From Fibrobacter succinogenes (GTDB lineage Bacteria; Fibrobacterota; Fibrobacteria; Fibrobacterales; Fibrobacteraceae): 64,000 nt of DNA. Of this stretch, positions 44,977-55,189 are shown in pieces. Position 1 is the first letter of the stretch; every line of letters begins with the position of its first letter. The stretch is from assembly GCA_902761355.1 (NCBI GenBank), contig CACWJY010000031.1:1-64000 (forward strand), in the 5' to 3' direction. The notes under the pieces are model-generated. The model ran no database searches, was not told where the DNA came from, and worked only from the letters and a program-made list of their open reading frames with translations. The translations under genes and the position numbers were made by a program.

Positions 44977-46752
44977 CTAATCCTCGTACATTTTTTCTAT
45001 TTCCGCCTGGAATCTCGCTTCAGCGACACTCCGGCGGATTTTTAATGTAGGCGTCAACAAGCCCGATTCTACAGTTAATTCATCACCGAGCAAAGTCCAT
45101 TTTCGAATCTGTTCCCAATGGTTCAATTTGGTATTGACTCGGTCTATGTATCGGTTGATGGATTCATAGATACGTTTTGATTTCAAGGCCTTTTCTAGGC
45201 TAAAGTTCTTTCCAGTGCGCTGCAAAAATCGCTTTGCATTTACCGGATTCAAAAAAATCAGGGCCGATGCAAACTTACGGTCATTGGCAATAACCAACGC
45301 CTGTTCAATCAAAAGATGGCGGCTCAATTCCAGTTCAATCGGATTGGGACTCACATATTTACCCGTGCTCGTCTTAAGAAGTTCCTTAAGGCGACCGGTT
45401 AGGTAAAGATAACCGTCGCGATCAAAGTAGCCCTGATCCCCTGTCCTAAAGAACCCGTCTTCGGTAAAAATCTCGCTATTCAAGTCGGGTCTATTGCGAT
45501 AACCCTTAAATACGCTACTTCCCTTAACAAGCACTTCGCTATGTTCTGCAATTTTGACTTGCAAATGGGTCAGCGGCAATCCTACACTGCCGGGCCGCGC
45601 TTCACCCGGCTTATTCACACTTACAACCGGGGAACATTCCGTAAGGCCATAACCTTCGCACACATCAAAGCCAACATTCAAAAGGAACTGGCATATAGTC
45701 TTGTTAAGTGCACCACCACCCGATATCACAAGGCGAAAACGTCCGCCCATCACCTTACGCATCTTGCTATAGACAAGCTTATCGTAAACCCTTGCGACTA
45801 GGCCCCTATTCCCTAGCGGATTATGCTTTTTGGCATAAATAATCGCCTTTTCAAAGATAAACTTCTGCAAGCCGTGGATTTTTTCGCTAGCAACAGTCAT
45901 ATTCTCATACAGTCGCTCCAAAATTCTTGGAACAACCGTCATGACCGTCGGGCTTATTTCTCGAATACATTCAGGGATATGCTTAGGAGAATCCGCAAAA
46001 TAGACCTTCGCGCCGTTTAACGTATAAAAGTAGACCGTCATGCGCTCAAAGGCATGGGCGACCGGCAACACGACTAGGCAAACGTCCGTAGAACGGAACA
46101 TTGTAATAAAGTCACGCTTGATTGCAAAAATCTGCGTAAGCATGTTGCGGTGAGTTAGTTCTACCCCCTTAGGCGTCCCCGTAGAACCACTTGTATAGAG
46201 AATCGAAAAAACGTCATCGGGGTCCAGCGATATCATCTGCTGGTTTAACCACAATGAGGACTCCGGCAACTTAGAAAGTTTCTCTCCCTCTTTAATTAGG
46301 TCTGCCCAATAGCAACCGTTTGGCGGGATCTCCGATTCCGGATCGATACAAATAACAGCCTTAAACCGCGGCATCAGGGCGCAGATTGAGGGAGAAAGAT
46401 CGCTCAACCGATACAGCAGCAAAACCTGCACCGAAGCATCGTCACACTGATAAATAAAATTCTCAGTCGAAATATTCGGAAAAAGCGGCACGACCCGCGC
46501 CTGATTCAACTGGCAGGCGACATCCGCCATTATCCATTCGGGGCTACTGTTAGCGACAATTCCGATGCTTTCGCCAGCCGAAAGGCCCTGTTTCTTGAAA
46601 GCCAAGGCCAAAAATTGGGTTTCGCGTTTAAGCCTTGTTCCCGAAAAATGCTCCCAGCCGTCAGACTTACGATGGAACCATCCCGCAAAATCTTCGCGGT
46701 CGCAATTCGCAAAAAACATCTGCGCAAGAGATGTATATTGCAGCGGTTCCAT
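44977..46752 (-). CDS. Long-chain fatty-acid-CoA ligase (FadD15-like)
   Basis: 591 residues from MEPLQYTSLAQMFF, AAGGAG upstream. AMP-binding motifs: ILYTSGSTGTPKGVELTHRN, EGYGLTECSPVVSVN, FRTGDQGYFDRDGYLYLTGRLKELLKTSTGKYVSP. The last phrase and the N-terminal NSSPEWIMADVACQL are typical of bacterial long-chain acyl-CoA synthetases. Activates fatty acids for lipid use or remodelling. Cytoplasmic or peripheral membrane. Confidence 0.92.
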   Translation of the reverse strand: MEPLQYTSLAQMFFANCDREDFAGWFHRKSDGWEHFSGTRLKRETQFLALAFKKQGLSAGESIGIVANSSPEWIMADVACQLNQARVVPLFPNISTENFIYQCDDASVQVLLLYRLSDLSPSICALMPRFKAVICIDPESEIPPNGCYWADLIKEGEKLSKLPESSLWLNQQMISLDPDDVFSILYTSGSTGTPKGVELTHRNMLTQIFAIKRDFITMFRSTDVCLVVLPVAHAFERMTVYFYTLNGAKVYFADSPKHIPECIREISPTVMTVVPRILERLYENMTVASEKIHGLQKFIFEKAIIYAKKHNPLGNRGLVARVYDKLVYSKMRKVMGGRFRLVISGGGALNKTICQFLLNVGFDVCEGYGLTECSPVVSVNKPGEARPGSVGLPLTHLQVKIAEHSEVLVKGSSVFKGYRNRPDLNSEIFTEDGFFRTGDQGYFDRDGYLYLTGRLKELLKTSTGKYVSPNPIELELSRHLLIEQALVIANDRKFASALIFLNPVNAKRFLQRTGKNFSLEKALKSKRIYESINRYIDRVNTKLNHWEQIRKWTLLGDELTVESGLLTPTLKIRRSVAEARFQAEIEKMYED

Positions 46753-46892
46753 ATTACATACTCCTTTTTCACCCCTAAAATACATTTATTCTAAAAAAAA
46801 GACCTTTTTTATTTATCATGTATTCATTTTTTCTGATAAAATTGCAATTTATCTGAGTTTAGCTATATTTTTTTTATCAAGAAGGGCCTCAT

Positions 46893-48134
46893 ATGTTTAA
46901 GCAATTCATTAAAAAGTATAACAACACCAAATTAAACTACCGAATCGCCATTGCCATCGTGCTTGGAACCCTACTCGGTCTTTTTCTCCCTGGGCAAAAA
47001 TGGATTGGTGAACTAGGAGTCCTTTTCGTCGGAGCCATGAAGGGCATCGCCCCCGTGCTGGTATTCGTCTTGATTGTAAATTCTCTTGCTTCGGGCAAGA
47101 CTTCTATCGATAAACGATTCGGCAAGGTGTTTGCCTTTTACCTTGTAAGCACCGTACTGGCATCGCTTGTCGCCATCGGAGCAAGCTTTTTATTCCCTCA
47201 AAACCTTCAACTGGCACACGAAGCAACAACATCCGCAATTCTCCCTAAGGGCATCGGCGAAATCCTGAACAACCTGCTTATCCGCGCGGTATCAAACCCA
47301 TTCGAAGCAATTACGCAAGCCAACTATATCGGTATCTTGGTTTGGTCCGTGATTTTCGGCCTAGCCATTCGAAACCATGCTCAAGATTCTACCAAAGAAC
47401 TCCTTAAAGATTGTGCCGTAGCAATTACAGCGATTGTCCGCTGGCTTATCAATTTGGCCCCCTTCGGAATCCTTGGCCTTATCCACTCCTCGATTGCAAC
47501 CAACGGCATCGGCATCTTTAAGAGCTACGGAGTTCTTCTTGCAATCCTTGCGGGAACCATGTTCTTTGTCGCCTTTATTATCGCGCCCCTTATTGTCAGC
47601 TTTGCCCTCAAGCGCGACCCGTACCCACTGCTGATTTACTGCCTTAAAGAAAGCGGCATCACCGCCCTTTTCACCAGAAGTTCTGCAGCAAACATTCCCG
47701 TAAACATGGAAGCTTGCGAAAAACTCAAGCTCGACCGCGAATTCTACTCTGTTTCAATCCCTCTGGGAGCAACCATCAACATGGATGGAGCCGCCATCAC
47801 GATCGCCATCATGACTCTCGCCGCCGCGCACACCCTTGGCATTTCTGTAGATTTCCCGACAGCCCTCACCTTATGTGTCGTTTCGACCATAGGAGCCTGC
47901 GGTGCAAGCGGTATTGCCGGTGGTTCGCTGTTCCTTATCCCCATGGCGTGTTCTTTCCTAGGCATCTCGAACGACGTCGCCATGCAGGTCGTTGGCGTTG
48001 GCTTTATTATCGGCGTAGTCCAGGATAGCCTTGAAACCGCCCTTAACTCATCGACCGACGTTTTGTACACGGCAGCCGCCGAATACAACGGATGGATTGC
48101 CGAAGGCAAGCACCTCCCCCGTAGATTTAGGTAA
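46893..48134 (+). CDS. sstT: Serine/threonine:Na+ symporter
   Basis: 413 residues, about eight membrane spans plus two re-entrant loops, DAACS family. SstT-like features: LGLFLPGQKWIGELGVLFVGAMKGIAPVLVFVLI near the start, FTRSSAANIPVNMEACEKL (Ser-rich hairpin), SIPLGATINMDGAAI with the Na+-binding NMDG, and QDSLETALNSSTDVLYTAAAEY. Imports serine and threonine with sodium. Start has AAGAAGGG upstream. Confidence 0.93.
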   Translation: MFKQFIKKYNNTKLNYRIAIAIVLGTLLGLFLPGQKWIGELGVLFVGAMKGIAPVLVFVLIVNSLASGKTSIDKRFGKVFAFYLVSTVLASLVAIGASFLFPQNLQLAHEATTSAILPKGIGEILNNLLIRAVSNPFEAITQANYIGILVWSVIFGLAIRNHAQDSTKELLKDCAVAITAIVRWLINLAPFGILGLIHSSIATNGIGIFKSYGVLLAILAGTMFFVAFIIAPLIVSFALKRDPYPLLIYCLKESGITALFTRSSAANIPVNMEACEKLKLDREFYSVSIPLGATINMDGAAITIAIMTLAAAHTLGISVDFPTALTLCVVSTIGACGASGIAGGSLFLIPMACSFLGISNDVAMQVVGVGFIIGVVQDSLETALNSSTDVLYTAAAEYNGWIAEGKHLPRRFR

Positions 48135-48230
48135 GAATATTCCAATTTGGACTAATTGGATTAAAAGAAAATGGTGTGAGAATTTTCTTCTCTGAGAAAA
48201 TTATGTTATTTTCTTTAACTAGAGAATTTT

Positions 48231-49625
48231 ATGGCAGCATATAAAAGACCAATACATAAAAGTCTAGTACTTGGAAGCGCGGTTTTTATCGCTTTCTTGT
48301 GTTTTTTGCTTTCTATACAATCGTATCTTACTTATTCAAAAACACTTTACAAACGCTACGATGACAAGCTTGAAAATATCCTAGACTATGTCGAACACCA
48401 AATCGACATGGATGACCTTTACCAATGCGTCATTATAGGTGAAAAAAGCGAAAAATACACCCAAGTTCAAGACTTACTCAATGGCATCATTGATGAATTT
48501 GATCTTTTCTACCTGTATTCCGTTTTTGTGCGTGACCATCTTATGGTCAATATCTGTTCGGCGACTAGCGCAGAAGAACGTGCCCGTGGCGAAGTCGACA
48601 TGCCGCTTCTTGACACAAGCAATGCCTACCCCGCAGAAGAACTGAAAAAATTCTCGATTGCCACCGCAAAAGACGAAACCTCTTTCTTTGAAGAAGACTC
48701 CGAATGGGGATACGCCTATACCGCCTGTAAGCCTCTCGTTAACTCGACCGGGGTACATTACGGCCTCATCTGTGCCGACATTTCTATTAACGAACTGCAC
48801 AAGACCGTCAATAATTATGTTCTTTACAATGTCCTCCTAACATTGGGCCTTGGGATTCTATTCGCCCTCATTCTTCTTGTATGGTTGCGCCATAACGTCA
48901 CAGGCCCGATACTTGCCCTCGAAAAGAGTGCCCGCCATTTTGCAGAAAAAAGCCGCAGCAATAAAGACCCCCAATATTTGACATTCGAAGCTCCTGTCAT
49001 CAATACTCAAAACGAAGTAGAATCCCTATCTAAAGCCATTACACAAATGTCTCAAGACATGAAAGTGTATGTCCAAAATATTATCGAGGCTGAAGCAAGC
49101 ATAAGAAATGCGCAGAAAAAAGCAGAAAACATGACCATGCTTGCTTACAGAGATGCTCTTACGCATGTGGGTAGCAAGGTCGCGTACAACAACATGGCCG
49201 AATCTATAGACAAAGACATTTTAAGCCAAAAAATCAGCGCCTTTGCTATTGCGATGGTCGACTTGAACGACTTAAAGACGATCAACGATAGTTATGGACA
49301 TGCCAATGGGGACACTTACATTTCAGGAGCATGCCAGATTATATGTACCATATTTAGGCATTCCCCTGTTTTCCGAGTCGGCGGAGACGAATTTGTCGTT
49401 ATTCTTAAGAATTCGGACTTCGAAAAGAGGTACGAACTTATCAAAGAAGCAATCGTAAAGTTTGTTGAGACCGAAAACGACCGCTCTAAAAAACCTTGGG
49501 AACGATATTCCGTTGCCATCGGGATGGCGGATTTCTCTAACGGGGACACTGTCGACAGCGTGTTCAAACGTGCCGATAAAAAAATGTACCAGAATAAGCT
49601 TGATATGAAAAAAGACAGAAAATAG
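48231..49625 (+). CDS. Membrane diguanylate cyclase (sensor-HAMP-GGDEF)
   Basis: 464 residues. TM1 at about 12-32, periplasmic sensor 33-195, TM2 at about 198-220, HAMP-like region 220-285, GGDEF domain 300-460 with GGDEF at 384-388 and the usual DLNDLKTINDSYGHANGD. No RxxD inhibitory site is present (RHSP occupies its position). Makes c-di-GMP in response to an extracellular signal. Different architecture from the soluble pair at 6212-9030. Confidence 0.92.
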   Translation: MAAYKRPIHKSLVLGSAVFIAFLCFLLSIQSYLTYSKTLYKRYDDKLENILDYVEHQIDMDDLYQCVIIGEKSEKYTQVQDLLNGIIDEFDLFYLYSVFVRDHLMVNICSATSAEERARGEVDMPLLDTSNAYPAEELKKFSIATAKDETSFFEEDSEWGYAYTACKPLVNSTGVHYGLICADISINELHKTVNNYVLYNVLLTLGLGILFALILLVWLRHNVTGPILALEKSARHFAEKSRSNKDPQYLTFEAPVINTQNEVESLSKAITQMSQDMKVYVQNIIEAEASIRNAQKKAENMTMLAYRDALTHVGSKVAYNNMAESIDKDILSQKISAFAIAMVDLNDLKTINDSYGHANGDTYISGACQIICTIFRHSPVFRVGGDEFVVILKNSDFEKRYELIKEAIVKFVETENDRSKKPWERYSVAIGMADFSNGDTVDSVFKRADKKMYQNKLDMKKDRK

Positions 49626-49693
49626 ACTGGAGTTCGGGGCAGGGATTTTTTCTAACTTATGCAATGAAAAAAATCATAACTCCAAACTGAATT

Positions 49694-50473
49694 GTGCTCG
49701 ACGTCCTGAACCTAAATTTTTCTTTCTACGATTGGTTGCTGATTTTCATGGTGACCGCTCTAGGCACCCTGAGCGCCTACCTAAAAGACCCTCAACTTAA
49801 AGCTGTGACCGCAACCATCCCCATTCCTTGCGGTTTTGCCTACCTCGCCGTAGGGCTCCCGATGGGGACCGCCAATGCGATTTCGGGCTTTATGTGCCTC
49901 TTGTACGTCCATATCGTGCGCATTCTTCATTACAAGGTTAAAATTCCAATAATACCGAGCATTATCGCAGGTCTTGCCTTTTTTGTCGCACTCGGAACAT
50001 TCCTGATGCCACGCGTTCCTAATACCGACGCCTGGTTTATCGGGGCCTGCGTATTTGACCTTATTGTGGGAATTGTACTTTTTCAGACACAAACCTACAA
50101 GTCGGGTGTGCGATACAAGACTCCCCTGCCCGTGTACATCAAGGCACCGGCAATCGCAGGTGTCGTTGGTGGATTGATGCTTATCAAGCGCCTGATGGGC
50201 GGATTCTGCACGAGTTTCCCGATGATGAATTCGATCGTGAGCTACGAAAGCCGCTATTCATTGGGTGATCAATGCAGGCAATTGCCACTTTTTCTGATTG
50301 CCGGGCCATTCATGTTTGTAGAAATGCGTTACCTAGAAATAGGCCTGGGTTTAAACCATTGGATTGTTCTTTTGTGCGGTTACGTGCTATTTGCCGCCAT
50401 TTACTGGCCCCTGAACAAGGAACTCAAGCGCCGCAACGAACGCGCCGAAAAAGCATATAGCAGTAGACAGTAG
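49694..50473 (+). CDS. Integral membrane protein of unknown function
   Basis: 259 residues with about seven hydrophobic spans and no family I recognise. GTG start at 49694 without a clear Shine-Dalgarno, so the N terminus is uncertain. Charged and Pro-rich loops (YLKDPQLKAVTATIPIPCG) and a basic C terminus (NKELKRRNERAEKAYSSRQ). The final codons and the TAG stop are provided by AGTARRC heptamers, as at fabF. Transport or envelope role is possible but unsupported. Confidence 0.7.
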   Translation: MLDVLNLNFSFYDWLLIFMVTALGTLSAYLKDPQLKAVTATIPIPCGFAYLAVGLPMGTANAISGFMCLLYVHIVRILHYKVKIPIIPSIIAGLAFFVALGTFLMPRVPNTDAWFIGACVFDLIVGIVLFQTQTYKSGVRYKTPLPVYIKAPAIAGVVGGLMLIKRLMGGFCTSFPMMNSIVSYESRYSLGDQCRQLPLFLIAGPFMFVEMRYLEIGLGLNHWIVLLCGYVLFAAIYWPLNKELKRRNERAEKAYSSRQ

Positions 50474-50475
50474 GC
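50462..50475. repeat. Tandem AGTARRC heptamer repeat (2 units)
   Basis: AGTAGAC then AGTAGGC; the stop TAG of the membrane-protein gene lies in unit 2. Same heptamers as 22192-22219. Confidence 0.7.
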
Positions 50476-50499
50476 TAAAGACCCTAGTAATTCCTGAAG

Positions 50500-50524
50500 C
50501 AGGGGCGAAGGTACCCTGTTTTTT
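50500..50524 (+). terminator. Rho-independent terminator
   Basis: CAGGG / CCCTG stem, 9-base loop, then TTTTTT. Confidence 0.6.
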
Positions 50525-50554
50525 ACATTTATACAAACATAATTATTGTATATT

Positions 50555-51652
50555 ATGAACATGAAAAAGAAATTCATTACCGCAGCTCTTACCGCGTTCA
50601 CGGTCATAGCCCTTTTCTCGGCCTGTTCTGAGTCCAGCTCGTCCAGCAGCACTTCCGTAGCCCCGATTACAAACGCAAACGATCCTACTCAGGGGAATCC
50701 GCAGCAGCCCGACCAGCCGCTCGTTACCCCGACGGATTCTAGCACGACCACCGATCCGACCAAAATCACCGACCCTGTGGTTGACCCGATTTCAGGCGAT
50801 ACCTCCACAACAGTTCTTCCTCCGCCCGAAGATACGACCTCCCAACAACCTGGGAATCCGGACACCTCTACGGTGACGCCCCCCGAACCCGTCGTTGTCG
50901 CCTGTGCTGAAGGTGAAATCCCTAACCCCGTCGCATTTCCGCAAGACGATTTTACCGACATCGGCGATGTTTATAAGAGCATCCAGTGCAACGAAAAAGT
51001 GGTGTTCATGATTCGCCACGGCGAACGTTCTCGCAACAATTCCGGTAAAGAATCTCCCCTGACCGATGACGGGATTGAAGAAGCGATAGCCATGGGCGCA
51101 AAGCTCATCGGCCCGGAAGAATTCAAGTTCATCCACACCGGTTTTGTCCGCACTTACCAGACAACCCTTTACGCCGCAGTCGGACGTGGCCAAGCCCAAG
51201 TCCTAGAAGACGGCACCGCCGTGAACTTTGTGGCTGACACTGTCACCCAGCTTACGGATGGCTGGTTCATGAAGGACAAAGAAAAGCGCGATGCATACCA
51301 GGCCGCCGATTCCACCCTCAAGAACGTGAACGTGATGTATGCCGCCTGGGCCTACGAAGGACTATACAGCGACGTATTCTACGACTTGGAAGAACGTAGC
51401 CAGGAACTATTGAACACCTATGTGCTCAAAGATGTGGCTAGCCTCCCCAAGTACACGCTGATAGCCTCTCACGACCAGCTGTTAATGCCGCTGTTGGTCT
51501 ATGTCACCCAAAAACAGATTAACTTAAAACTCCATAGTCCTACCCCACCGCGCAACTGGCTCACCTTCCTCGCCGGTGTTGCCATCATTGTCAATGACAA
51601 GGGTGAAATCCGTTATGCACCGATTAAGGGTGGGGCAACCGGCGTTGAATAG
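50555..51652 (+). CDS. Histidine-phosphatase-family lipoprotein
   Basis: 365 residues from MNMKKKFITAALTAF; lipobox FSAC at about residue 22, followed by a Ser run and a long Thr/Pro/Asp-rich linker (to about residue 120). The catalytic domain opens VVFMIRHGERSRNN with the phospho-accepting His in RHGE, later FIHTGFVRTYQTT and the second His in LIASHDQLLMPLL. Phytase-like or phosphoglycerate-mutase-like acid phosphatase fold, exposed at the cell surface. Substrate unknown. Confidence 0.85.
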   Translation: MNMKKKFITAALTAFTVIALFSACSESSSSSSTSVAPITNANDPTQGNPQQPDQPLVTPTDSSTTTDPTKITDPVVDPISGDTSTTVLPPPEDTTSQQPGNPDTSTVTPPEPVVVACAEGEIPNPVAFPQDDFTDIGDVYKSIQCNEKVVFMIRHGERSRNNSGKESPLTDDGIEEAIAMGAKLIGPEEFKFIHTGFVRTYQTTLYAAVGRGQAQVLEDGTAVNFVADTVTQLTDGWFMKDKEKRDAYQAADSTLKNVNVMYAAWAYEGLYSDVFYDLEERSQELLNTYVLKDVASLPKYTLIASHDQLLMPLLVYVTQKQINLKLHSPTPPRNWLTFLAGVAIIVNDKGEIRYAPIKGGATGVE

Positions 51653-51687
51653 CGCTGTTGAGAAACCATAAACATAATTATGGATAC

Positions 51688-51720
51688 AAAGCGGCTTTTT
51701 TAGCCGCTTTGTTGTTTTTT
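51688..51720 (+). terminator. Rho-independent terminator
   Basis: AAAGCGGCT / AGCCGCTTT stem with T loop, followed by GTTGTTTTTT. Confidence 0.9.
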
Positions 51721-51793
51721 TAGGTATTTTCAACGAAGATTAGAGGGCATACTACGCCCTTATATGGCAAAATTGCCTAAAAATGGAGATGGC

Positions 51794-54346
51794 ATGTTTG
51801 GAAAAATGAAAGTTTTGACGGTTGCACTGGGCATGGGAATGCTCGCGACCGCGGCAAATGCAGAAAAATACACTTGGGGCAACGTCCGTTTTGACGGCGG
51901 CGGATTCGTATCCGCAGTCATTTTCCACCCCACCGCAAAAAACGTGCTCTACGCACGTACCGACGTAGGCGGTATTTATCGTTTTGATTTCGAGAAAAAG
52001 TACTGGATTCCGTTGATGGACTGGATTGACCAGAACGACGTGGGTCTTTACGGTACCGAAGCCTTTGCGCTCGACCCAAACGACCCCAAACGCATCTATG
52101 TACTCGCAGGAACAGGCTATTTTAGCAAGGGACGTACGGCAGTCCTCCGTAGTGAAGATTTTGGCACTACTTGGGATACAAGCTACGTCGAAATGCTTGC
52201 TCACGGCAACGGCATGGGCCGTCAGACCGGCGAAAAACTGGCTGTAGACCCAAACAAGGGCAATATTGTTCTTTGCGGCAGCCGCACCAAGGGCGTGTAC
52301 AAGAGTACCGACTATGGTAAGACATGGACCAGTCTTTACAAGGTTGCCCTTTCGACCGCAACCGAAAGCAGCCTGAACGGCGTGAACGGCGTCAGTTTTG
52401 TGATGTTCGACCCGGCTCAGGGCAAGCTCGCCGACGGAAGCACCGCAACAATCTACATCGGTACTTCTGAAACCAAGGACAACTTGCAAGTGAGCCACGA
52501 CGGCGGTGCCACCTGGGAAGTCATCAAGGGAGTTCCCACGGGCCTGATGCCCCACCGTGCCAAAATCGTAGACGGCGACATGTACGTGACCTTTGCCGAT
52601 GGCCCAGGCCCGTACAATATTGCCAGCGGCGGTTTCTATAAGTACAATATTGCAGGTGGCACTTGGACTGACCTGACCCCCAGTGATTCCGTAGAACACG
52701 AAGGCAGCACCACCAAGAGCTACGAAAAGGACAAGAGTTCTTATGGCGGCGTGGCCATCGACCCGACCGACAAGAACCACATCGTCATTACGACCCTCGG
52801 CAAGTACACCGGACGCCACGTGACCAAGGACGGAAAAGACAACTACGGCGACCGCATTTACAGCACCACCGACGGTGGCAAGACCTGGATTCACGGCCAG
52901 CATTACAACGACATTCCGAACATCGATGCAAACGGTACTGCCTGGATTCCGGGCAACGCTATCCACTGGGCAGGCTCCCTAGAAATCAACCCCTTCAACA
53001 ATAAGGAAGCCTGGGTTACCAGCGGTAACGGCATCTTTATGACCGAAGATATCTCGGCCAAGGTACCTGTATGGAAGTTCATGTCGAGGGGTATCGAAGA
53101 AACCGTTCCACTCGACATCGTGAGCATTCCGAACGGACCGCTCGTCACCGCCATCGGCGACTACGACGGCGCCGCTTACAGCAACATCAACACCAGTACC
53201 AAGCGCCACACCCCGATTATCGGCACCACCGAAAGCATGGGTTATGCCCCGCTGACCGGAAGTCTGTTGCGTACCGGCGTGATTACCGTGTACGGCCAGT
53301 ACGACTCCCAGAATTTTAACGTGATGTACCGTAGCGACGACATGGGCGCCACCTGGGACAGCGTCAAGACTACCCTCAAGGGCCCCAAGGGCCTGGTCGT
53401 GCTCTCTGCCGACGGCAAGGTAATGCTGCACCGCCCCGACCAGGGAGCCACGGTCTACCGTTCTGCCGACAATGGCGCCACCTGGACCGCCGTCGAAACC
53501 GGCACGCAGACCAACTATTCCCGCATTGTCGCCGACCCCGTGAACCCCGACGTATTCTACGTGATGGGCGGCATGGGCTCGCTTTACAAGTCGACCGACG
53601 GCGGCAAGACCTTTGCCGAAGCCGCTGCACGCCTGCAGAACGAACAGGAAGGCGTCTACTACAACGGCGGTGGACTTATCCGTACCGTCCCGGGCAGAGA
53701 AGGTCACCTGTGGGTTCCCGTGGACCAGTCCCAAGTCTGGCTCCCCAAGGGCTTTAGCGAAAACGGACTTGCCTACACCGAAGACGGCGGCAAGAGCTGG
53801 AACCACTGCGAAGGCGCTTCTACCGCCATTGCAGTCGGTATCGGCAAGGCCAAGGAAGGCAGCGACTACGAAACCATCTTTATCTGGGGTGCAGCAAAAT
53901 CCGGCGATCCGATCGGCATTTACCGCAGCACCGACAAGTGCAAGACCTTTGAGCGCGTAAACGATGACATGCACCAGTTCGGCGGCCCGGGCAACGGCAA
54001 CTTCGTGCAGGGCGACATGAACACCTTCGGCGTCGTGTACATGAGTACTGTCGGCCGTGGCACTATCGTAGGCGCTCCCGATGGTACTGAATTCATCACC
54101 AAGATTAACCGCGTGAACGTCTCGGCAAGCACCTTTATGCAGCTCGAAAAGCGCAACCTGCATGTGAGTGCCCCGACTGGCAGCCAAGTAGAAATCTACG
54201 CCGCCAACGGTAAGCTCGCCCTCAGTGCCGATGTCAACGAAAATGCAGCAATCAACCTAAACAAGCTCCCTGTCGGCAAATATATGGCCCGACTCAAGGA
54301 TGCTCACGGTAAAAGGCTCAATCAGCAGACTATCGTCATTCGATAA
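51794..54346 (+). CDS. GH74 xyloglucanase
   Basis: 850 residues from MFGKMKVLTVALGMGMLATAANA, a signal peptide; GGAG lies five bases before this ATG, favouring it over 51764. Two beta-propellers with BNR-like turns (STTDGGKTW, STDGGKTFA). Probable catalytic Asp residues in LYARTDVGGIYRF and IGDYDGAAYSN. A short sorting-like tail (VEIYAANGKLALSADV...KLPVGKYMARLKDAHGKRL) ends the protein normally, unlike the GH74 at 32161. Secreted endo-xyloglucanase. Confidence 0.94.
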   Translation: MFGKMKVLTVALGMGMLATAANAEKYTWGNVRFDGGGFVSAVIFHPTAKNVLYARTDVGGIYRFDFEKKYWIPLMDWIDQNDVGLYGTEAFALDPNDPKRIYVLAGTGYFSKGRTAVLRSEDFGTTWDTSYVEMLAHGNGMGRQTGEKLAVDPNKGNIVLCGSRTKGVYKSTDYGKTWTSLYKVALSTATESSLNGVNGVSFVMFDPAQGKLADGSTATIYIGTSETKDNLQVSHDGGATWEVIKGVPTGLMPHRAKIVDGDMYVTFADGPGPYNIASGGFYKYNIAGGTWTDLTPSDSVEHEGSTTKSYEKDKSSYGGVAIDPTDKNHIVITTLGKYTGRHVTKDGKDNYGDRIYSTTDGGKTWIHGQHYNDIPNIDANGTAWIPGNAIHWAGSLEINPFNNKEAWVTSGNGIFMTEDISAKVPVWKFMSRGIEETVPLDIVSIPNGPLVTAIGDYDGAAYSNINTSTKRHTPIIGTTESMGYAPLTGSLLRTGVITVYGQYDSQNFNVMYRSDDMGATWDSVKTTLKGPKGLVVLSADGKVMLHRPDQGATVYRSADNGATWTAVETGTQTNYSRIVADPVNPDVFYVMGGMGSLYKSTDGGKTFAEAAARLQNEQEGVYYNGGGLIRTVPGREGHLWVPVDQSQVWLPKGFSENGLAYTEDGGKSWNHCEGASTAIAVGIGKAKEGSDYETIFIWGAAKSGDPIGIYRSTDKCKTFERVNDDMHQFGGPGNGNFVQGDMNTFGVVYMSTVGRGTIVGAPDGTEFITKINRVNVSASTFMQLEKRNLHVSAPTGSQVEIYAANGKLALSADVNENAAINLNKLPVGKYMARLKDAHGKRLNQQTIVIR

Positions 54347-54363
54347 AGTCTTCTTCCATAAAC

Positions 54364-54399
54364 AAAAAGGTCTTCCGGTTATCCCGGAAGGCCTTTTTT
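54364..54399 (+). terminator. Rho-independent terminator after GH74
   Basis: AAAAAGGTCTTCCGG / CCGGAAGGCCTTTTTT stem; also faces the convergent lipoprotein gene. Confidence 0.9.
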
Positions 54400-54423
54400 A
54401 TAAACGAATTAAAATTTTATCAA

Positions 54424-54981
54424 CTAGAACGCACTAATCGTGAAAACTTCAGTGCTGTAATCCTGAATGGACTTTTCATTAGTAGCCTTGCTCATCAACA
54501 CAATTGCTTCAAAAGACAGCTTTACACTGCCAGGCACATCATTCAAATTGACTTCCGGCACAAGCGTGAATGTAGATGTTCCCAGGCACATGCTCATGTT
54601 ATCAAAATGACGTGCATTCGAAGATAATGTCAAGACAGTCCCATCTACAGACCAGGAACCCCTAATAGGATTGCAGTCGGGATCACTTACAAGAGCCGCA
54701 GGAGCCGCGGTCGGAAAATCAAAAGAGAACGAGCCATCGGACTGGAACGTAAGTTTTCCGGGATTAGCCGAATAATCAAATTCGGGCAAAGTAGCCTTGG
54801 TTCCCTTATTTGCAAAACCAAGTGCATTCCACGCACCCACCAGGCATTCTGCAGACAGTCCATTACCACATTGCTGAGCCTTGGAAACTCTCGGCTCCGT
54901 AGAAGATTCACTACAAGCGGTCAAAGCGGTAATAGAAAGAGCTCCTGCCGCAGCAAGGGCGATAAATGTCTTTTTATGCAT
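54424..54981 (-). CDS. Lipocalin-like lipoprotein
   Basis: 185 residues, lipobox ALTAC at residue 23, SD CAGAGGA upstream. Contains LVGAWNALGF followed by KLTFQSDGSFSFDF and SWSVDGTVLTLSS, the layout of small lipocalin-like beta-barrels. Four Cys in the mature part may form disulfides. Distantly similar in plan to 19849-20769. Role unknown. Confidence 0.75.
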   Translation of the reverse strand: MHKKTFIALAAAGALSITALTACSESSTEPRVSKAQQCGNGLSAECLVGAWNALGFANKGTKATLPEFDYSANPGKLTFQSDGSFSFDFPTAAPAALVSDPDCNPIRGSWSVDGTVLTLSSNARHFDNMSMCLGTSTFTLVPEVNLNDVPGSVKLSFEAIVLMSKATNEKSIQDYSTEVFTISAF

Positions 54982-55189
54982 AAAAATCCTCTGTTTTTCC
55001 TGAATATAAGTAATTCTTGACTAAACAGAGCAACTTTTACATTTATTTTACCAATTTTGCCGCAAATTTGCCCTTTCTAGCGACATTCTTGTTGTAAAAA
55101 CATACAACATATTAATGTTTACAAACCTTTTTTTTCGCAATTTCCAAATTATATTTAGGGTACAATTGTATTATATTTTCGAGGATTGG